A stretch of DNA of 64,000 bases from JANWVO01 sp037446555 (GTDB taxonomy: Bacteria; Acidobacteriota; Terriglobia; Bryobacterales; Bryobacteraceae). Made by a program: the position numbers and the translations under genes. The stretch lies in contig JBBIIK010000013.1 of assembly GCA_037446555.1 (NCBI GenBank), forward strand, positions 1 through 64,000. The letters are read 5' to 3'. The notes beneath the pieces were generated by a model. That model had not been told where the DNA came from and ran no database searches. It saw only the letters and a list, made by a program, of their open reading frames with translations. Positions 16,789-25,498 of the stretch are shown one piece after another (within the stretch, counting starts at the first letter, position 1; the number at the start of each line of letters is the position of its first letter).

Positions 16789-17115
16789 AGCGGGAATCCT
16801 CTTCTTCGGTCTACATTGTTGTCAGACGCGTGCGCATACGGCACGGCCACTCGGGGGGGCAAGTTATTTCCGAGCATACACCGGCTGGCGGCGGGATGCA
16901 AGACCCTCGGTGGCACATTTTGACCTTATCCCCATGGGGCCACAAGATCTAGTGGCCCGCTGGCGCAACAGCGGCTCTCCCCGGCGGACGCGGGACGCCG
17001 CAAGCCCGAGGCGCGTGTTGAGGCAAGCCAAGGCAAGAAGACAGACGGGTTTGCGCGAGCGCGGTTTTGCGCCGTGCTGCCGCCGGCGCCGGCGGGGGAC
17101 GTAGAATGATGGTTT
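16789..17115. other. Divergent intergenic region between smc and a TPR gene
   Basis: No coding sequence is supported here. It must hold the smc promoter and that of the plus-strand TPR gene; for the latter TAGAAT is visible at 17102-17107. A GC-rich run near 17083-17098 and CCCATGGGG near 16931 are minor palindromes. No RNA gene was recognised. Confidence 0.5.
17102..17107 (+). promoter_or_regulatory. -10-like hexamer TAGAAT, leaderless-type start
   Basis: The hexamer lies eight bases before the GTG of the TPR gene and no Shine-Dalgarno sequence intervenes, so transcription may begin at or next to the start codon. Confidence 0.4.
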
Positions 17116-17811
17116 GTGCGGACCGGTGCGAAGCTGATGATGCTGGCGGCGACGGTGGCGGCGATGGCCGTGACGCTGCCTCCGGACCTGAAACAGGCGC
17201 GTGACGGCCAGGACCGAGAGGCCCTGGAGCGGATCGCCTCCCAAATGCAGGCGGCGGCCCAGGGCCGTCCCGAGGATCCCGCGGCGCAGTACCGCGCTGC
17301 TCTGGCCGAACTCGTGCGGGCGGAAGTTCTGATGGAACAGCGCGACCGCAACGGGGCCCGGGCGGCGGCCGAGGCCGGCATCCGCGCGGCGGAGAAGGCC
17401 GTGGCACTGAAGCCTTCCAGCGGGGAATACCACCGCGTGCTGGGCGCGCTGTGCGCACAGGTGATCCCCGCCAATCCGCTGCTCGGGTTGCGTTATGGCA
17501 AGTGCGCGATAGAGGAGGTGAGCCGCGCCTTAGAGCTGGAGCCGAAATCGGCCGATGGATGGCTGGGCCGCGGCGTGGGCAATTATTACCTGCCGGAGTC
17601 GTTCGGCGGCGGCGCCGAGCTGGCACTGAAGGACATCGAAACGGCCTTGCAACTGGATCCCTCCCATGCGGATGCCTGGTTGTGGAAGGGAATCGTGCTG
17701 AGGAAGCTGAACCGCAACGGGGAGGCCCGGCAAGCAATCGAGCGGAGCCTGAAGCTGAATCCGGCGCGGGTGTGGGCCAGGCAGCAACTGGAGAAGACTC
17801 CCGCGCAGTGA
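17116..17811 (+). CDS. Secreted or anchored TPR protein
   Basis: The 231-residue protein has an N-terminal hydrophobic segment (LMMLAATVAAMAV) resembling a signal peptide. TPR-like units follow: PSSGEYHRVLGALCAQ; CAIEEVSRALELEPKSADGW; and LALKDIETALQLDPSHADAWLWKGIVLRKLNRNGEA in two adjoining halves. It probably works as a periplasmic scaffold. The GTG start fits the nearby -10 box; an internal ATG at 17140 is the alternative. Its TGA overlaps the GTG of the following membrane-protein gene, so the two are co-translated and may act together. Confidence 0.6.
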   Translation: MRTGAKLMMLAATVAAMAVTLPPDLKQARDGQDREALERIASQMQAAAQGRPEDPAAQYRAALAELVRAEVLMEQRDRNGARAAAEAGIRAAEKAVALKPSSGEYHRVLGALCAQVIPANPLLGLRYGKCAIEEVSRALELEPKSADGWLGRGVGNYYLPESFGGGAELALKDIETALQLDPSHADAWLWKGIVLRKLNRNGEARQAIERSLKLNPARVWARQQLEKTPAQ

Positions 17812-19490
17812 CCCCACGGCAGACCGCCCTGGCCGCGACGGCCGTGCTCGCCTACGCGCTGCTCGGCTGGTTCTGGTTTCCCGGCCATACGTGGCTGCAA
17901 TCGGACACGCAGATCTACGTGCCGATTCTCGAGCGGCAGTACGACGCCTCGCTTTTCGCGCGGGACGAGATCGCGCTGCGGCCGCACGTGAAGTTCACGT
18001 TCTATGACGAGATCACGGTGGCGCTGCGCCGCCTGACGGGCGCTGGCTTTCAGAACGTGCTGGCCGCGCAGCAGCTTGCTTTCCGCGTGGCGGGGGTGGC
18101 GGGCGCATTTCTGGCGGCGCTGGCGCTGGGGCTGCCGCCCGCGGGAGCGCTGGCGGGCGCGGGGCTGTTCGGGCTGGGAGCGGTGATCAACGGTCCGGCA
18201 GTGTTGACGCTGGAATATGAGCCGGTGCCGCGCGGCTTTGCGGTGCTGTGGACGATGCTGGCGCTGGGCCTGGCCATGCACCGCCGCTGGATGTGGGCAG
18301 GCGCGGCGGCGGTGATCGCAACGCTCTACCACCCCACGACCACGGCGCCCTTTTGGGTGTGCCTGCTGCTGCACTGGCGCTACGCGCATGACCGAAGGGA
18401 GGGGATCGCGCTGGAGCTTTCCGTGGCCGCTGCCGCCGCCGGGTTGGCGGTGATCGCCATTCTGCAACCGTTCGGCGCGGACCGGCAGGTGATGGTGGGG
18501 CGCATCCCGCCCGAGCTTGAGCAGATCCAGAAATACCGCGCGCCCTACAACTGGATTTCGCTCTGGCCGAAGATATGGCTCTGGCAATACCCGCTGCTGG
18601 CGGCGCTGGCCTTGGCAGCCTGGCGCCGCATCCGGGACGCCATGCGGCCGGAGGCGCGGTTTCTTTCCGCCGCGCTGGCAGGCTACGGGCTGGCCATGAT
18701 CCCTCTGCAATGGCTGCTGCTGGATGCAGGCAAGTGGATCCTGATGCCGCAGTTTCAGCCGGCGCGGGCGGTGCTGTGGGTGGCTGTGATGGCGGAGCTG
18801 CTGGCGCTGGCGGCGGCGTGGCAGGCGGCCGGGCGGCGCTGCTGGAAAGAGGCGGCAGCGTGGATGAGCGCGGCGTTTCTGCTGCCCGCGGCAGGCGCTG
18901 CGCCGCTGGTGGAGATGTGGCAGTATCCGGAGCGCGTGGCGGCGGCGCTTGTTGCGGCCGCGCTGGTGCTCGGGGGCGCACGGTGGCGCGGGTTTGCAGC
19001 CATCGGCGCGGCGGCGGCGTTCGCCGTGCTCCCGGCCACCGGACGCCTGGAGCTGTACCCGCGGCTGCACTCGCAGGAGCTCGGCGAAGTGTCGGCGTGG
19101 GCGCGGGAAGCGACGGGGAAGAACGATGTGTTCCTCTTCGCCGATGCCGGCCGGAGGCTGGAGCCGGGCGTGTTCCGCGCGAAGGCCCTGCGGGCGCTGT
19201 ACGTGGACTGGAAGTCGGGCGGTCAGGCCAATCTGCTGCGCGATTACGGCTACGAGTGGAAGCGAAGGTGGGAGGCGGTGCGCGAGGCGCGCCCGCCGCT
19301 GTTGACGCTGGAAGAGTATGCGCGGCTGGGGGTGGACTGGATCGTTGTATCGCCTTCGAACGCTCCCCGGGGCGCTGCGCCTGCGTTTCGCAACACCCGC
19401 TTTGCCGTGTTCAGGACACGGCCTGCCCAGACAGAAAGCGATCCGTCTCTTCGCGGGAAGGAATCGACGCCTGCGCGCCCAGCCGGGTGA
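17808..19490 (+). CDS. Polytopic membrane protein, glycosyltransferase-C-like
   Basis: The 560-residue protein has about ten hydrophobic helices, a periplasmic-type first loop (SDTQIYVPILERQYDASLFA) and a soluble C-terminal region (about 425-555). That region includes WAREATGKNDVFLFAD and ALYVDWKSGGQANLL. The architecture resembles lipid-linked-sugar-dependent (GT-C) transferases and a group of uncharacterised bacterial membrane proteins whose tails carry a similar Y-x-D-W-K block. No catalytic residue can be named confidently. The GTG overlaps the upstream TPR stop (GTGA), and the 3' end overlaps the convergent ribokinase gene by 80 bases. Confidence 0.6.
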   Translation: MTPRQTALAATAVLAYALLGWFWFPGHTWLQSDTQIYVPILERQYDASLFARDEIALRPHVKFTFYDEITVALRRLTGAGFQNVLAAQQLAFRVAGVAGAFLAALALGLPPAGALAGAGLFGLGAVINGPAVLTLEYEPVPRGFAVLWTMLALGLAMHRRWMWAGAAAVIATLYHPTTTAPFWVCLLLHWRYAHDRREGIALELSVAAAAAGLAVIAILQPFGADRQVMVGRIPPELEQIQKYRAPYNWISLWPKIWLWQYPLLAALALAAWRRIRDAMRPEARFLSAALAGYGLAMIPLQWLLLDAGKWILMPQFQPARAVLWVAVMAELLALAAAWQAAGRRCWKEAAAWMSAAFLLPAAGAAPLVEMWQYPERVAAALVAAALVLGGARWRGFAAIGAAAAFAVLPATGRLELYPRLHSQELGEVSAWAREATGKNDVFLFADAGRRLEPGVFRAKALRALYVDWKSGGQANLLRDYGYEWKRRWEAVREARPPLLTLEEYARLGVDWIVVSPSNAPRGAAPAFRNTRFAVFRTRPAQTESDPSLRGKESTPARPAG

Positions 19491-20355
19491 CCGAAAGGGC
19501 GGCGGCGGCGTTGGCGAAGCGCAGGGCCTCGGGAACGGGACGGCCTTCGGCCAGCGCCACGGCGAGAGCGCCGTTGAAGGTGTCGCCGGCGGCAGTTGCG
19601 TCCACCGCCTGCACAGGGAAGGCCGGGGCGTGGAAGCGGCCTTCGGGGCCCGAATAATAGCAGCCCTGATCGCCGAGCTTCAGCACGACGGCGCGAGGAC
19701 CGCGGGCGAGCAGGTCTTCCGCCAGCGCCGGGGCGTCCTGCAGCGAGACGCGCGCGGGCGGGCGCCCGGCCAGCAGGCAGGCCTCGCTTTCGTTCGGCGT
19801 GAGCAGCCCCACCTGCGCGAGCAGCTCCGGCGGCAGCGGCTGCGCGGGCGCGGGATCGAGAATCGACAGGACGCCGTTTTCGCGGGCAAGGCGGAGTCCG
19901 GCGGCGACGGCCTCGAGCGGCGTTTCCAACTGGAAGAGGGCGCAGGCAGCGGAAACAAAAGCACTGCGTTCTGTTTCCATGTCGGCGGCCGAGAGCGCTC
20001 CGTTGGCGCCGGGGGCGATGACGATGGAGTTCTGCCCGGCGCGGTCCACCCAGATGAGGGCAACGCCGGTGGGCGCGGAGCGGCAGCCGTGGATGCGGGA
20101 AGTGTCCGCGCCGGACGCGGCGAGGCTGGCGCGAAGGTGGTCGGCGAAGGCGTCGAAGCCCACGCGCCCGATCATGACTATGGGATGATCCCGCGACAGC
20201 CGGGCGGCGGCGCACGCCTGGTTGGCGCCCTTGCCGCCGGGGATCGTCTGAAAGTTCCACCCTCTCGCCGTTTCTCCGGGAGCGGGCAGCCGCTCGACCT
20301 GAACGACGAAATCCATGTTGAGCGATCCGGCGACGACAATGGCGCGGGCGGGCAT
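19411..20355 (-). CDS. rbsK: Ribokinase (PfkB family)
   Basis: The 314-residue kinase phosphorylates ribose to ribose 5-phosphate. It shows the ribokinase pattern GSLNMDFVVQVERLPAPGET, the glycine-rich substrate block IPGGKGANQACAAARL, and the C-terminal catalytic signature DATAAGDTFNGAL with the base aspartate. Close sugar-kinase relatives cannot be excluded. The ATG at 20355 is chosen because homology begins there and a TAAGAT hexamer lies seven bases upstream. No ribose transporter is nearby. Its last 80 bases overlap the end of the plus-strand membrane-protein gene. Confidence 0.85.
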   Translation of the reverse strand: MPARAIVVAGSLNMDFVVQVERLPAPGETARGWNFQTIPGGKGANQACAAARLSRDHPIVMIGRVGFDAFADHLRASLAASGADTSRIHGCRSAPTGVALIWVDRAGQNSIVIAPGANGALSAADMETERSAFVSAACALFQLETPLEAVAAGLRLARENGVLSILDPAPAQPLPPELLAQVGLLTPNESEACLLAGRPPARVSLQDAPALAEDLLARGPRAVVLKLGDQGCYYSGPEGRFHAPAFPVQAVDATAAGDTFNGALAVALAEGRPVPEALRFANAAAALSVTRLGAQASIPSREETDRFLSGQAVS

Positions 20356-20362
20356 CGCCAGT

Positions 20363-20368
20363 ATCTTA
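20363..20368 (-). promoter_or_regulatory. -10-like hexamer TAAGAT, leaderless-type start of ribokinase
   Basis: The hexamer is seven bases upstream of the ATG with no Shine-Dalgarno sequence between, suggesting a leaderless transcript. No clear -35 element is visible. Confidence 0.35.
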
Positions 20369-20393
20369 TCCGCTGGAGGAGTGGCGGCGGCGC

Positions 20394-20984
20394 TCAGGCG
20401 CGCCCGAGGTCGATGCCGTGGCTCTTCAGCGCCTCCGAGTAGTAGCGCTCCAGCAGGAGCTTCCACTCGTCGGTGCCTTCCAGGATCTCGCGCTTGTGGC
20501 TGCGGATCTTCTCGCGCGCCTGACGGTCGGCTTTCTCCTCCACCTGGAGGATCTCGGTGATCAGGCGCACCAGCTCGAGACGGACCTCGTTGGCGTCCTT
20601 CTTCAGGCGGCAGTTGCGGGAGCGGCGGAGGGCGGTGATCAGCTTGTGCGAGATCTCGGTGATCTTGTCCCGGCTCAGCTTCATGCCATCGCCGGTTTCG
20701 CGCCCGCTGGCGCGGACGATCTTGCGCTGCTGGATGAGCTGATTCTTGATGCGGCGGAACATCTCCGAGTAGCTGATGCCGTTGTTGGCCATGTACACGG
20801 AGTATTCCTCGAGCAGGTTGCGCACTTCCTCGTTGAGCCGGTCCTCGACCGCCAGCTCCTCGAGGACGATCTGCTCCATCATTTCGCTGACAGCGCCGGG
20901 GTCGATGATTTCCAGGTAGTTCGAGCCGACGCGAGTGGCGACCTGCCGGCAGAGGTAAGTGACGAATTCCTTCGGAAGCAGCAT
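20394..20984 (-). CDS. Tandem DUF507 protein
   Basis: The 196-residue protein appears to hold two copies of a domain that usually occurs alone in proteins of about 90 residues. Copy one (about 1-95) runs from MLLPKEFVTYLCRQVATRVG to FRRIKNQLIQQRK. Copy two (about 102-194) begins MKLSRDKITEISHKLITAL and includes the family-typical ILEGTDEWKLLLERYYSEA. The function of DUF507 is unknown. It is charged, helical and lacks a signal peptide. The ATG at 20984 is preferred; an upstream in-frame TTG at 21008 would add eight residues. Confidence 0.75.
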   Translation of the reverse strand: MLLPKEFVTYLCRQVATRVGSNYLEIIDPGAVSEMMEQIVLEELAVEDRLNEEVRNLLEEYSVYMANNGISYSEMFRRIKNQLIQQRKIVRASGRETGDGMKLSRDKITEISHKLITALRRSRNCRLKKDANEVRLELVRLITEILQVEEKADRQAREKIRSHKREILEGTDEWKLLLERYYSEALKSHGIDLGRA

Positions 20985-21064
20985 TCCGCGCGGGGCGCGA
21001 AGCCCCAACTTTCAGTCTAGGGACGCCCGCCGGAGCGTGTCAAACACGGCAGGCCCGCGGGCAG

Positions 21065-21070
21065 TAGAGT
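21065..21070 (+). promoter_or_regulatory. -10-like hexamer TAGAGT, leaderless-type start
   Basis: TAGAGT lies seven bases before the ATG of the RraA-like gene. A GGAAGG between them is too close to the ATG to act as a normal ribosome-binding site. Confidence 0.35.
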
Positions 21071-21077
21071 GGAAGGC

Positions 21078-21767
21078 ATGGCCGCGAGCATCGAATTTCT
21101 GGAATTTCTGAAATCCGTCGATACGCCGACGTTGTCCAACGCGATAGAACTGATGGGCGTGCGCCCGCGGAGCTCGGGCTTCGCGCCGCTCGAAGTGCGC
21201 TGCCTGTTCCCGGAGCTCGGCCGCATGGCAGGCTTCGCCGTGACGGCGCAGGTGGAAACGGTAACGCAGACCGGAGCGGGAGGTCCGCAGGGCCACGTGG
21301 AGCTGTACCGGCTGCTCGAGGCGAGCCCGAAGCCGGCAGTGATCGTCTTGCAGGAAATCGGCGGATTTGGCGACTTCGCGGCGCATTGCGGCGAGGTGAT
21401 GGCGACGTTTTTCACGCGCCTGGGCGCGGTTGGGCTGGTGTCGGACTGCGCGGTGCGCGACCTCGCCGAGGTGCGCGCGCTGGGCTTCCATCTTTTCGCG
21501 CGCGGTGCCTGCGCCTCGCACGCGTATTTCCGCATTGTCCGCGTGGGCGTTCCTGTGACCGTCTGCGGGCTGCCGGTGCGCCCGGGCGAACTCCTGCACG
21601 GGGACGAGAACGGGCTGATCACGGCGCCGGAGACGGAACCGGGGAGGCTGGAGGAGGCGGTGGAGGAGATCCGGCGCAGCGAGCGGAAGATCATACATTT
21701 TGTGCGGAGCGGCGGTTTCTCGCTGGACGGATACGAGGCCATGATCCGCAGAAGCTACAGCGGCTGA
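21078..21767 (+). CDS. RraA-like / HMG aldolase-fold protein
   Basis: The 229-residue protein shows the RraA-fold features DTPTLSNAIELMGVRP, then LVSDCAVRDLAEVRALGFHLFARGACASH (in two blocks), and the C-terminal HGDENGLITAP. Members include regulators of RNase E and metal-dependent aldolases acting on 4-hydroxy-4-methyl-2-oxoglutarate or oxaloacetate. Presence of the R-D pair suggests a possible lyase, but activity cannot be assigned. An upstream GTG at 21069 is an alternative start. The gene converges on an epimerase, with a hairpin between. Confidence 0.7.
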   Translation: MAASIEFLEFLKSVDTPTLSNAIELMGVRPRSSGFAPLEVRCLFPELGRMAGFAVTAQVETVTQTGAGGPQGHVELYRLLEASPKPAVIVLQEIGGFGDFAAHCGEVMATFFTRLGAVGLVSDCAVRDLAEVRALGFHLFARGACASHAYFRIVRVGVPVTVCGLPVRPGELLHGDENGLITAPETEPGRLEEAVEEIRRSERKIIHFVRSGGFSLDGYEAMIRRSYSG

Positions 21768-21779
21768 GCGGACAAAGAC

Positions 21780-21799
21780 ACATTTCTGGCCGGAAATGT
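21780..21799. terminator. Hairpin between convergent genes
   Basis: ACATTTC and GAAATGT form a perfect seven-base stem with a six-base loop, between the stop of the RraA-like gene (plus) and the stop of the epimerase gene (minus). It could terminate in both directions, though T tracts are lacking. Confidence 0.45.
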
Positions 21800-21809
21800 C
21801 TGGGCTGCC

Positions 21810-22814
21810 CTAGCGGCTCCCCGGACGCCCCGGCGCCCAGGCGGACACGAGACCGAGCCATTCCGCCATGCGCCGGATGCCTTCCTCGAGCGGCGTGCGG
21901 GGCGCCCAGCCGAGCAGGCGGCGCGCCTTGGAAATGTCAGCGAAAGTGATGGGGACGTCGCCCGGCTGCAAGGGCTGGCGGTCGATGAGGGCTTTCCGGC
22001 CCAGCACGCGCTCGAGCGTGGCGATCATGTCCCAGAGCAGAACGGGGCTGGAGTTTCCGAGATTGAAGACCTCGAAGGCGGCGCCGTGGTCCATCGCCGC
22101 CAGAATGCCGGCGACGATGTCGTCGATAAATGTGTAGTCGCGCCCCGTGGATCCGTCGCCGAAGACGGGGATGGGGCTGCCGGCAGCGATGGCTTGAGCG
22201 AACTTGCGGATGGCGAGATCCGGGCGCTGCCGGGGACCGTACACGGTGAAGAAGCGCAGGCAGGCGATTCGAATTCCGTACAGGTGCGAATAGACGTGGC
22301 ACAGCGCCTCGCCGGCGATCTTGGAGGCCGCATACGGGGAGATGGGCGCACGGACAGGATCGTCTTCGGAGAACGGCACGCGGCTGGCAGCTCCGTAAAC
22401 GGAACTCGACGATGCGAAGAGGAAACGCTCGACGCCGCAGCGCCGCGCCGCATCGAGCAGCGCCGCCGTGCCTTCCACGTTGACGCGCTGGTAGAGCGCC
22501 GGCTGCTCGAGCGACGGCCGGACGCCGGCCCGGGCGGCCAGATGGACGACCGTGGGGGGGCGGAAGCGGGCGAAGAGGGACTCCACGAGCGGCGCGTCAC
22601 AGATGTCGCCTTCCACGAACTCGAACGCGCCGGTCCGGCGGACCTGCTCCAGGTTGGCGCGTTTCAGCGCGGGGTCGTAGTAATCGTTGAGATCATCCAG
22701 GATCAGCAGTTCCGCGCCTCGGCGCAGCAGCGCTTCGGCCAGATGCGATCCGATGAAGCCGGCGCCTCCGGTGAGGAGGATTCGCAGCGGCAGGGCGGAG
22801 GGCGGATGGCTCAT
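21810..22814 (-). CDS. NAD-dependent nucleotide-sugar epimerase/dehydratase
   Basis: A 334-residue extended short-chain dehydrogenase. NAD-binding TGGAGFIGSHLAEALL is near the N-terminus and LDDLNDYYDPALKRANL is typical of UDP-glucuronate/UDP-glucose 4-epimerases. The SSSSVYGAA block is followed by the catalytic SPYAASKIAGE (Y-x-x-x-K). VYGPRQRPDLAI and DYTFIDDIVAGI match 4-epimerases acting on UDP-uronic acids. The exact substrate is uncertain. It overlaps the upstream glycosyltransferase gene by four bases, suggesting joint action in surface polysaccharide synthesis. Confidence 0.8.
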   Translation of the reverse strand: MSHPPSALPLRILLTGGAGFIGSHLAEALLRRGAELLILDDLNDYYDPALKRANLEQVRRTGAFEFVEGDICDAPLVESLFARFRPPTVVHLAARAGVRPSLEQPALYQRVNVEGTAALLDAARRCGVERFLFASSSSVYGAASRVPFSEDDPVRAPISPYAASKIAGEALCHVYSHLYGIRIACLRFFTVYGPRQRPDLAIRKFAQAIAAGSPIPVFGDGSTGRDYTFIDDIVAGILAAMDHGAAFEVFNLGNSSPVLLWDMIATLERVLGRKALIDRQPLQPGDVPITFADISKARRLLGWAPRTPLEEGIRRMAEWLGLVSAWAPGRPGSR

Positions 22815-24058
22815 AATGGTCCGGGTGCGACAGGGGTCGTCAGAATCGTTTCAAACAAATCGTACACTTCTTGTGCGACGTGGTCCCAGCTCCGGGCGGC
22901 GGCGCGGCGGGTGATGGCGTCCCGGTCGAAGCGGCGCCGCAGGGCGCGGATCAGGCCGTCGAGCAGGGCGCTGTTGTCGTCGGGAGGAACCACGATGCCG
23001 TTGTCCTCGCCGCCGATGATGTCCTCGACGGCGCCGACGCGCGTAGCAACGGCGGGTGCTCCGCAGGCCAGGGCCTCGTGCACCACGTTGGGCCAGCCTT
23101 CGCGGGACGAAGCGAGGCAGAACAGGTCGCAGGCGGACATGTAGTCGGCCAGCGTCTCGGGAGGCACAGGGGGCACCAGATGCACGAACGGCTCCAGGCG
23201 CTGCTCGCGAATCACGCGGGCGATCTCCCCGCGTGCGTCGCCCTCCCGGCCCGGCCCGCCTACGATCCACAGGTCTGCGGGGAAGCCGGCCTCGTGGAGG
23301 GCTGGAAGCAGGGCGGCCAGCCGGTGGTGGCCCTTGCGGGGAATGAGGTATCCGGCCGAGAGCAGATGGACGCGGTCCGGCACCATGCCCAGGCGAATCC
23401 GCGCCTCTTGACGGGGCCGGGGGAAGAAGGTGGCCGAATCGACGCCGTTGCCGATGACCCGGCAGCGTTCCGGCGGCGCGCCAAGCGAGACGGCAAAATC
23501 GCGCAGGGTGCCAGAGACGGCGATGACCGCCTCGGCCTGCCGGAACGAGCGCGCCATCTGCGCCCGTCTGGACGGAGAAGCGGCCAGGGTGGGCTCGTTG
23601 CCTCGCAAAGTGACGGTGAACGGCTTGCCGAGCCGGGCGGCGAGGATGCCTGCCGCCGCACCTTCCGGGTAGCCGAAGTGGGCGTCGAGCAGATCGAAAG
23701 GAAACTCACGGGCGAGGTTTTGCAAGAAAGGAAGGAGCCTTGCAGCCAGCAGGCGGGCGTGGAGGAAGCCGAGTCCCGGAGGGTAAAGCCATCGCGGGTG
23801 ATGAACAAGCAGCGAACCGCGCTGAATCCGGCCGGGCGGACCGTTTCGCAGGAAGCGCAGCCGCCACCCGTGCACCTCCAGAAGGGGCGCCGGCGCCACC
23901 ACGCGCACTTCGGCCAGCTTGCCAAGCGCCTGAAGGCGGCGTTCAACGAACACGCCGAAGGCCGGCTCGCCGGGGCGCGGAAACACGGTCGAGAGGCTGA
24001 GAATTCTGCGTTGGCTCACAAGCAGGCCATGGCGGCCACAAGGCTGCGCTGCCTCCAT
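22811..24058 (-). CDS. Glycosyltransferase family 4 (GT-B fold)
   Basis: The 415-residue retaining glycosyltransferase has the N-terminal acceptor half (SLSTVFPRPGEPAFGVFVER, DAHFGYPEGAAAG) and the C-terminal GT4 half. The latter shows VIGNGVDSATFFP, GYLIPRKGHH and the E-x7-E block SREGWPNVVHEALACGAP. It probably adds a sugar to a lipid-linked or capsular glycan at the inner face of the membrane. The ATG at 24058 is chosen; a longer in-frame extension looks non-coding and would run into the divergent oxidoreductase promoter. Co-translated with the downstream epimerase. Confidence 0.8.
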   Translation of the reverse strand: MEAAQPCGRHGLLVSQRRILSLSTVFPRPGEPAFGVFVERRLQALGKLAEVRVVAPAPLLEVHGWRLRFLRNGPPGRIQRGSLLVHHPRWLYPPGLGFLHARLLAARLLPFLQNLAREFPFDLLDAHFGYPEGAAAGILAARLGKPFTVTLRGNEPTLAASPSRRAQMARSFRQAEAVIAVSGTLRDFAVSLGAPPERCRVIGNGVDSATFFPRPRQEARIRLGMVPDRVHLLSAGYLIPRKGHHRLAALLPALHEAGFPADLWIVGGPGREGDARGEIARVIREQRLEPFVHLVPPVPPETLADYMSACDLFCLASSREGWPNVVHEALACGAPAVATRVGAVEDIIGGEDNGIVVPPDDNSALLDGLIRALRRRFDRDAITRRAAARSWDHVAQEVYDLFETILTTPVAPGPL

Positions 24059-24135
24059 CGTACAATTCCGGGCCGCCGCTCCATCATGTATGCTGAGGGT
24101 TCGGACCACACCATCCGGGACAAGAGGAATCCACC

Positions 24136-25407
24136 ATGAGCCAGGAACTCTCACGACGCAGCTTTGCCAGAAAGGCCGCGGTGCTCGCCGCGCCGGCGGT
24201 CCTGCCCGCTCTCGGCGCCGAAGACCAGATCCGCATGGGCGTGATCGGCACCGGCGGCCGCGGGCGGTATCTGATCGAACGCAGCTTCGAGGGCAGCAAG
24301 GGGCGCTTCAGCGTGGAGGCGGTCTGCGACACCTATACGGGCAACCTGGCCAAGGGCAAGGACGTCGTCGCCACGCGCAGCGGCAAGACGCCGCGGGGCT
24401 ATGTGGACTACCGCGAGCTGCTCGCCGAAAAGGACATCGACGCCGTCATCATCGCCACGCCGGAACACCTCCACCACCGCATGCTGCTGGACGCGCTCGC
24501 CGCCGGCAAGCACGTCTATGTGGAGAAGCCGCTGGCGCACACGATTGAGGAGTGCCAGGAGATCATGAAGGCGGTGGCGAAGAGCAAAAGCGTGGTGCAG
24601 GTGGGCACGCAGAACCGCTCCAACAGCCTTTACCAGATGGCGAAGACGATGATCGCGCAGGGGCTGATCGGCGACTGCCACTACGTGCGCGCTTTCTGGT
24701 ACCGCAACGCCCTGCCCAACGGCGCGGCGGCTTGGCGCTATTCGGTGCCGGAGGACGCGACGCCGCAAAACACGGACTGGAAGCGGTTCCTCGGCCCGGC
24801 GCCGACCCGCGACTTCAGCAAGCCGCGCTACTTCCAGTGGCGCCTGTACTGGGATTACTCGAGCGGCATCGCCACGGACCTGATGGTGCACCAGACCGAC
24901 ATCACGGCGTTCGTCATGGGCAAGGGAATCCCCGACAGCGTTGTGGCCACCGGCGGCGTCTACCGCTGGACGGAAAACGACGACCGCGACGTGCCCGACA
25001 CCTGGAGCGTGCTGATGGACTACACGCAGCAGCGCTTCCACATCAACTACTCCTGCTATCTGGGCAACGCGCGCTTCGGCTACGGCGAGCAATTCCTGGG
25101 CAACGAGGGCATGATCGAGGTCATCAGCCGGCAGACGCTGAATTTCTATCCGGAGTCCTACCCCGGCGTGCCGGACAAGGTGAAGGCGCGCAAGGAACTC
25201 TCCATCACCATCCCCAACAATGACCACCTCGCCGTGGAGGCGCACATCCGCAACTGGTTCAACTCGATCCGTGGCATCGAAAAGCCGGTGGCGCCGCCGC
25301 AGGCAGGCTACGAAGCGGCCATTCCAGGCTTTATGAGCGTGTTGAGCTACCGCGAAGGCAAGAAGGTTCTGTGGGACCACAAGGCGGACCGCTACCGCTT
25401 CGCCTGA
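24136..25407 (+). CDS. Tat-exported Gfo/Idh/MocA-family oxidoreductase
   Basis: The 423-residue protein starts with a twin-arginine signal (LSRRSFARKAAVLAAPA), so the folded, cofactor-loaded enzyme is probably exported. The Rossmann domain follows (IRMGVIGTGGRGRYLIE, DAVIIATPEHLHHRMLLDAL, VEKPLAHTIEECQE). The C-terminal domain has the GGVYRWTENDDRDVPDTWS block common in the acidobacterial and planctomycete exported branch. The ribosome-binding site is AGAGGA. Substrate unknown, presumably a sugar derivative. Confidence 0.85.
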   Translation: MSQELSRRSFARKAAVLAAPAVLPALGAEDQIRMGVIGTGGRGRYLIERSFEGSKGRFSVEAVCDTYTGNLAKGKDVVATRSGKTPRGYVDYRELLAEKDIDAVIIATPEHLHHRMLLDALAAGKHVYVEKPLAHTIEECQEIMKAVAKSKSVVQVGTQNRSNSLYQMAKTMIAQGLIGDCHYVRAFWYRNALPNGAAAWRYSVPEDATPQNTDWKRFLGPAPTRDFSKPRYFQWRLYWDYSSGIATDLMVHQTDITAFVMGKGIPDSVVATGGVYRWTENDDRDVPDTWSVLMDYTQQRFHINYSCYLGNARFGYGEQFLGNEGMIEVISRQTLNFYPESYPGVPDKVKARKELSITIPNNDHLAVEAHIRNWFNSIRGIEKPVAPPQAGYEAAIPGFMSVLSYREGKKVLWDHKADRYRFA

Positions 25408-25433
25408 GTCCGTCGCTGCGATGGCTTGCGAGG

Positions 25434-25451
25434 GCGCGGCTGGTGCCGCGC
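25434..25451 (+). terminator. GC-rich hairpin after the Tat oxidoreductase
   Basis: GCGCGGC, four-base loop, GCCGCGC forms a seven-base perfect stem 26 bases past the stop codon, followed by TCTTCGCGTCT. It lacks a strict T tract. Its position argues that the next gene starts at 25499 rather than at the ATG at 25421. Confidence 0.4.
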
Positions 25452-25475
25452 TCTTCGCGTCTCCGGCCCTCCCGC

Positions 25476-25481
25476 TACACT
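25476..25481 (+). promoter_or_regulatory. -10-like hexamer TACACT before rfaE2-mfd
   Basis: TACACT lies 17 bases before the ATG at 25499, giving a leader of about ten bases. It supports an independent start for the adenylyltransferase-mfd unit. Confidence 0.35.
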
Positions 25482-25498
25482 ACAGACAGAAGCCCGCG

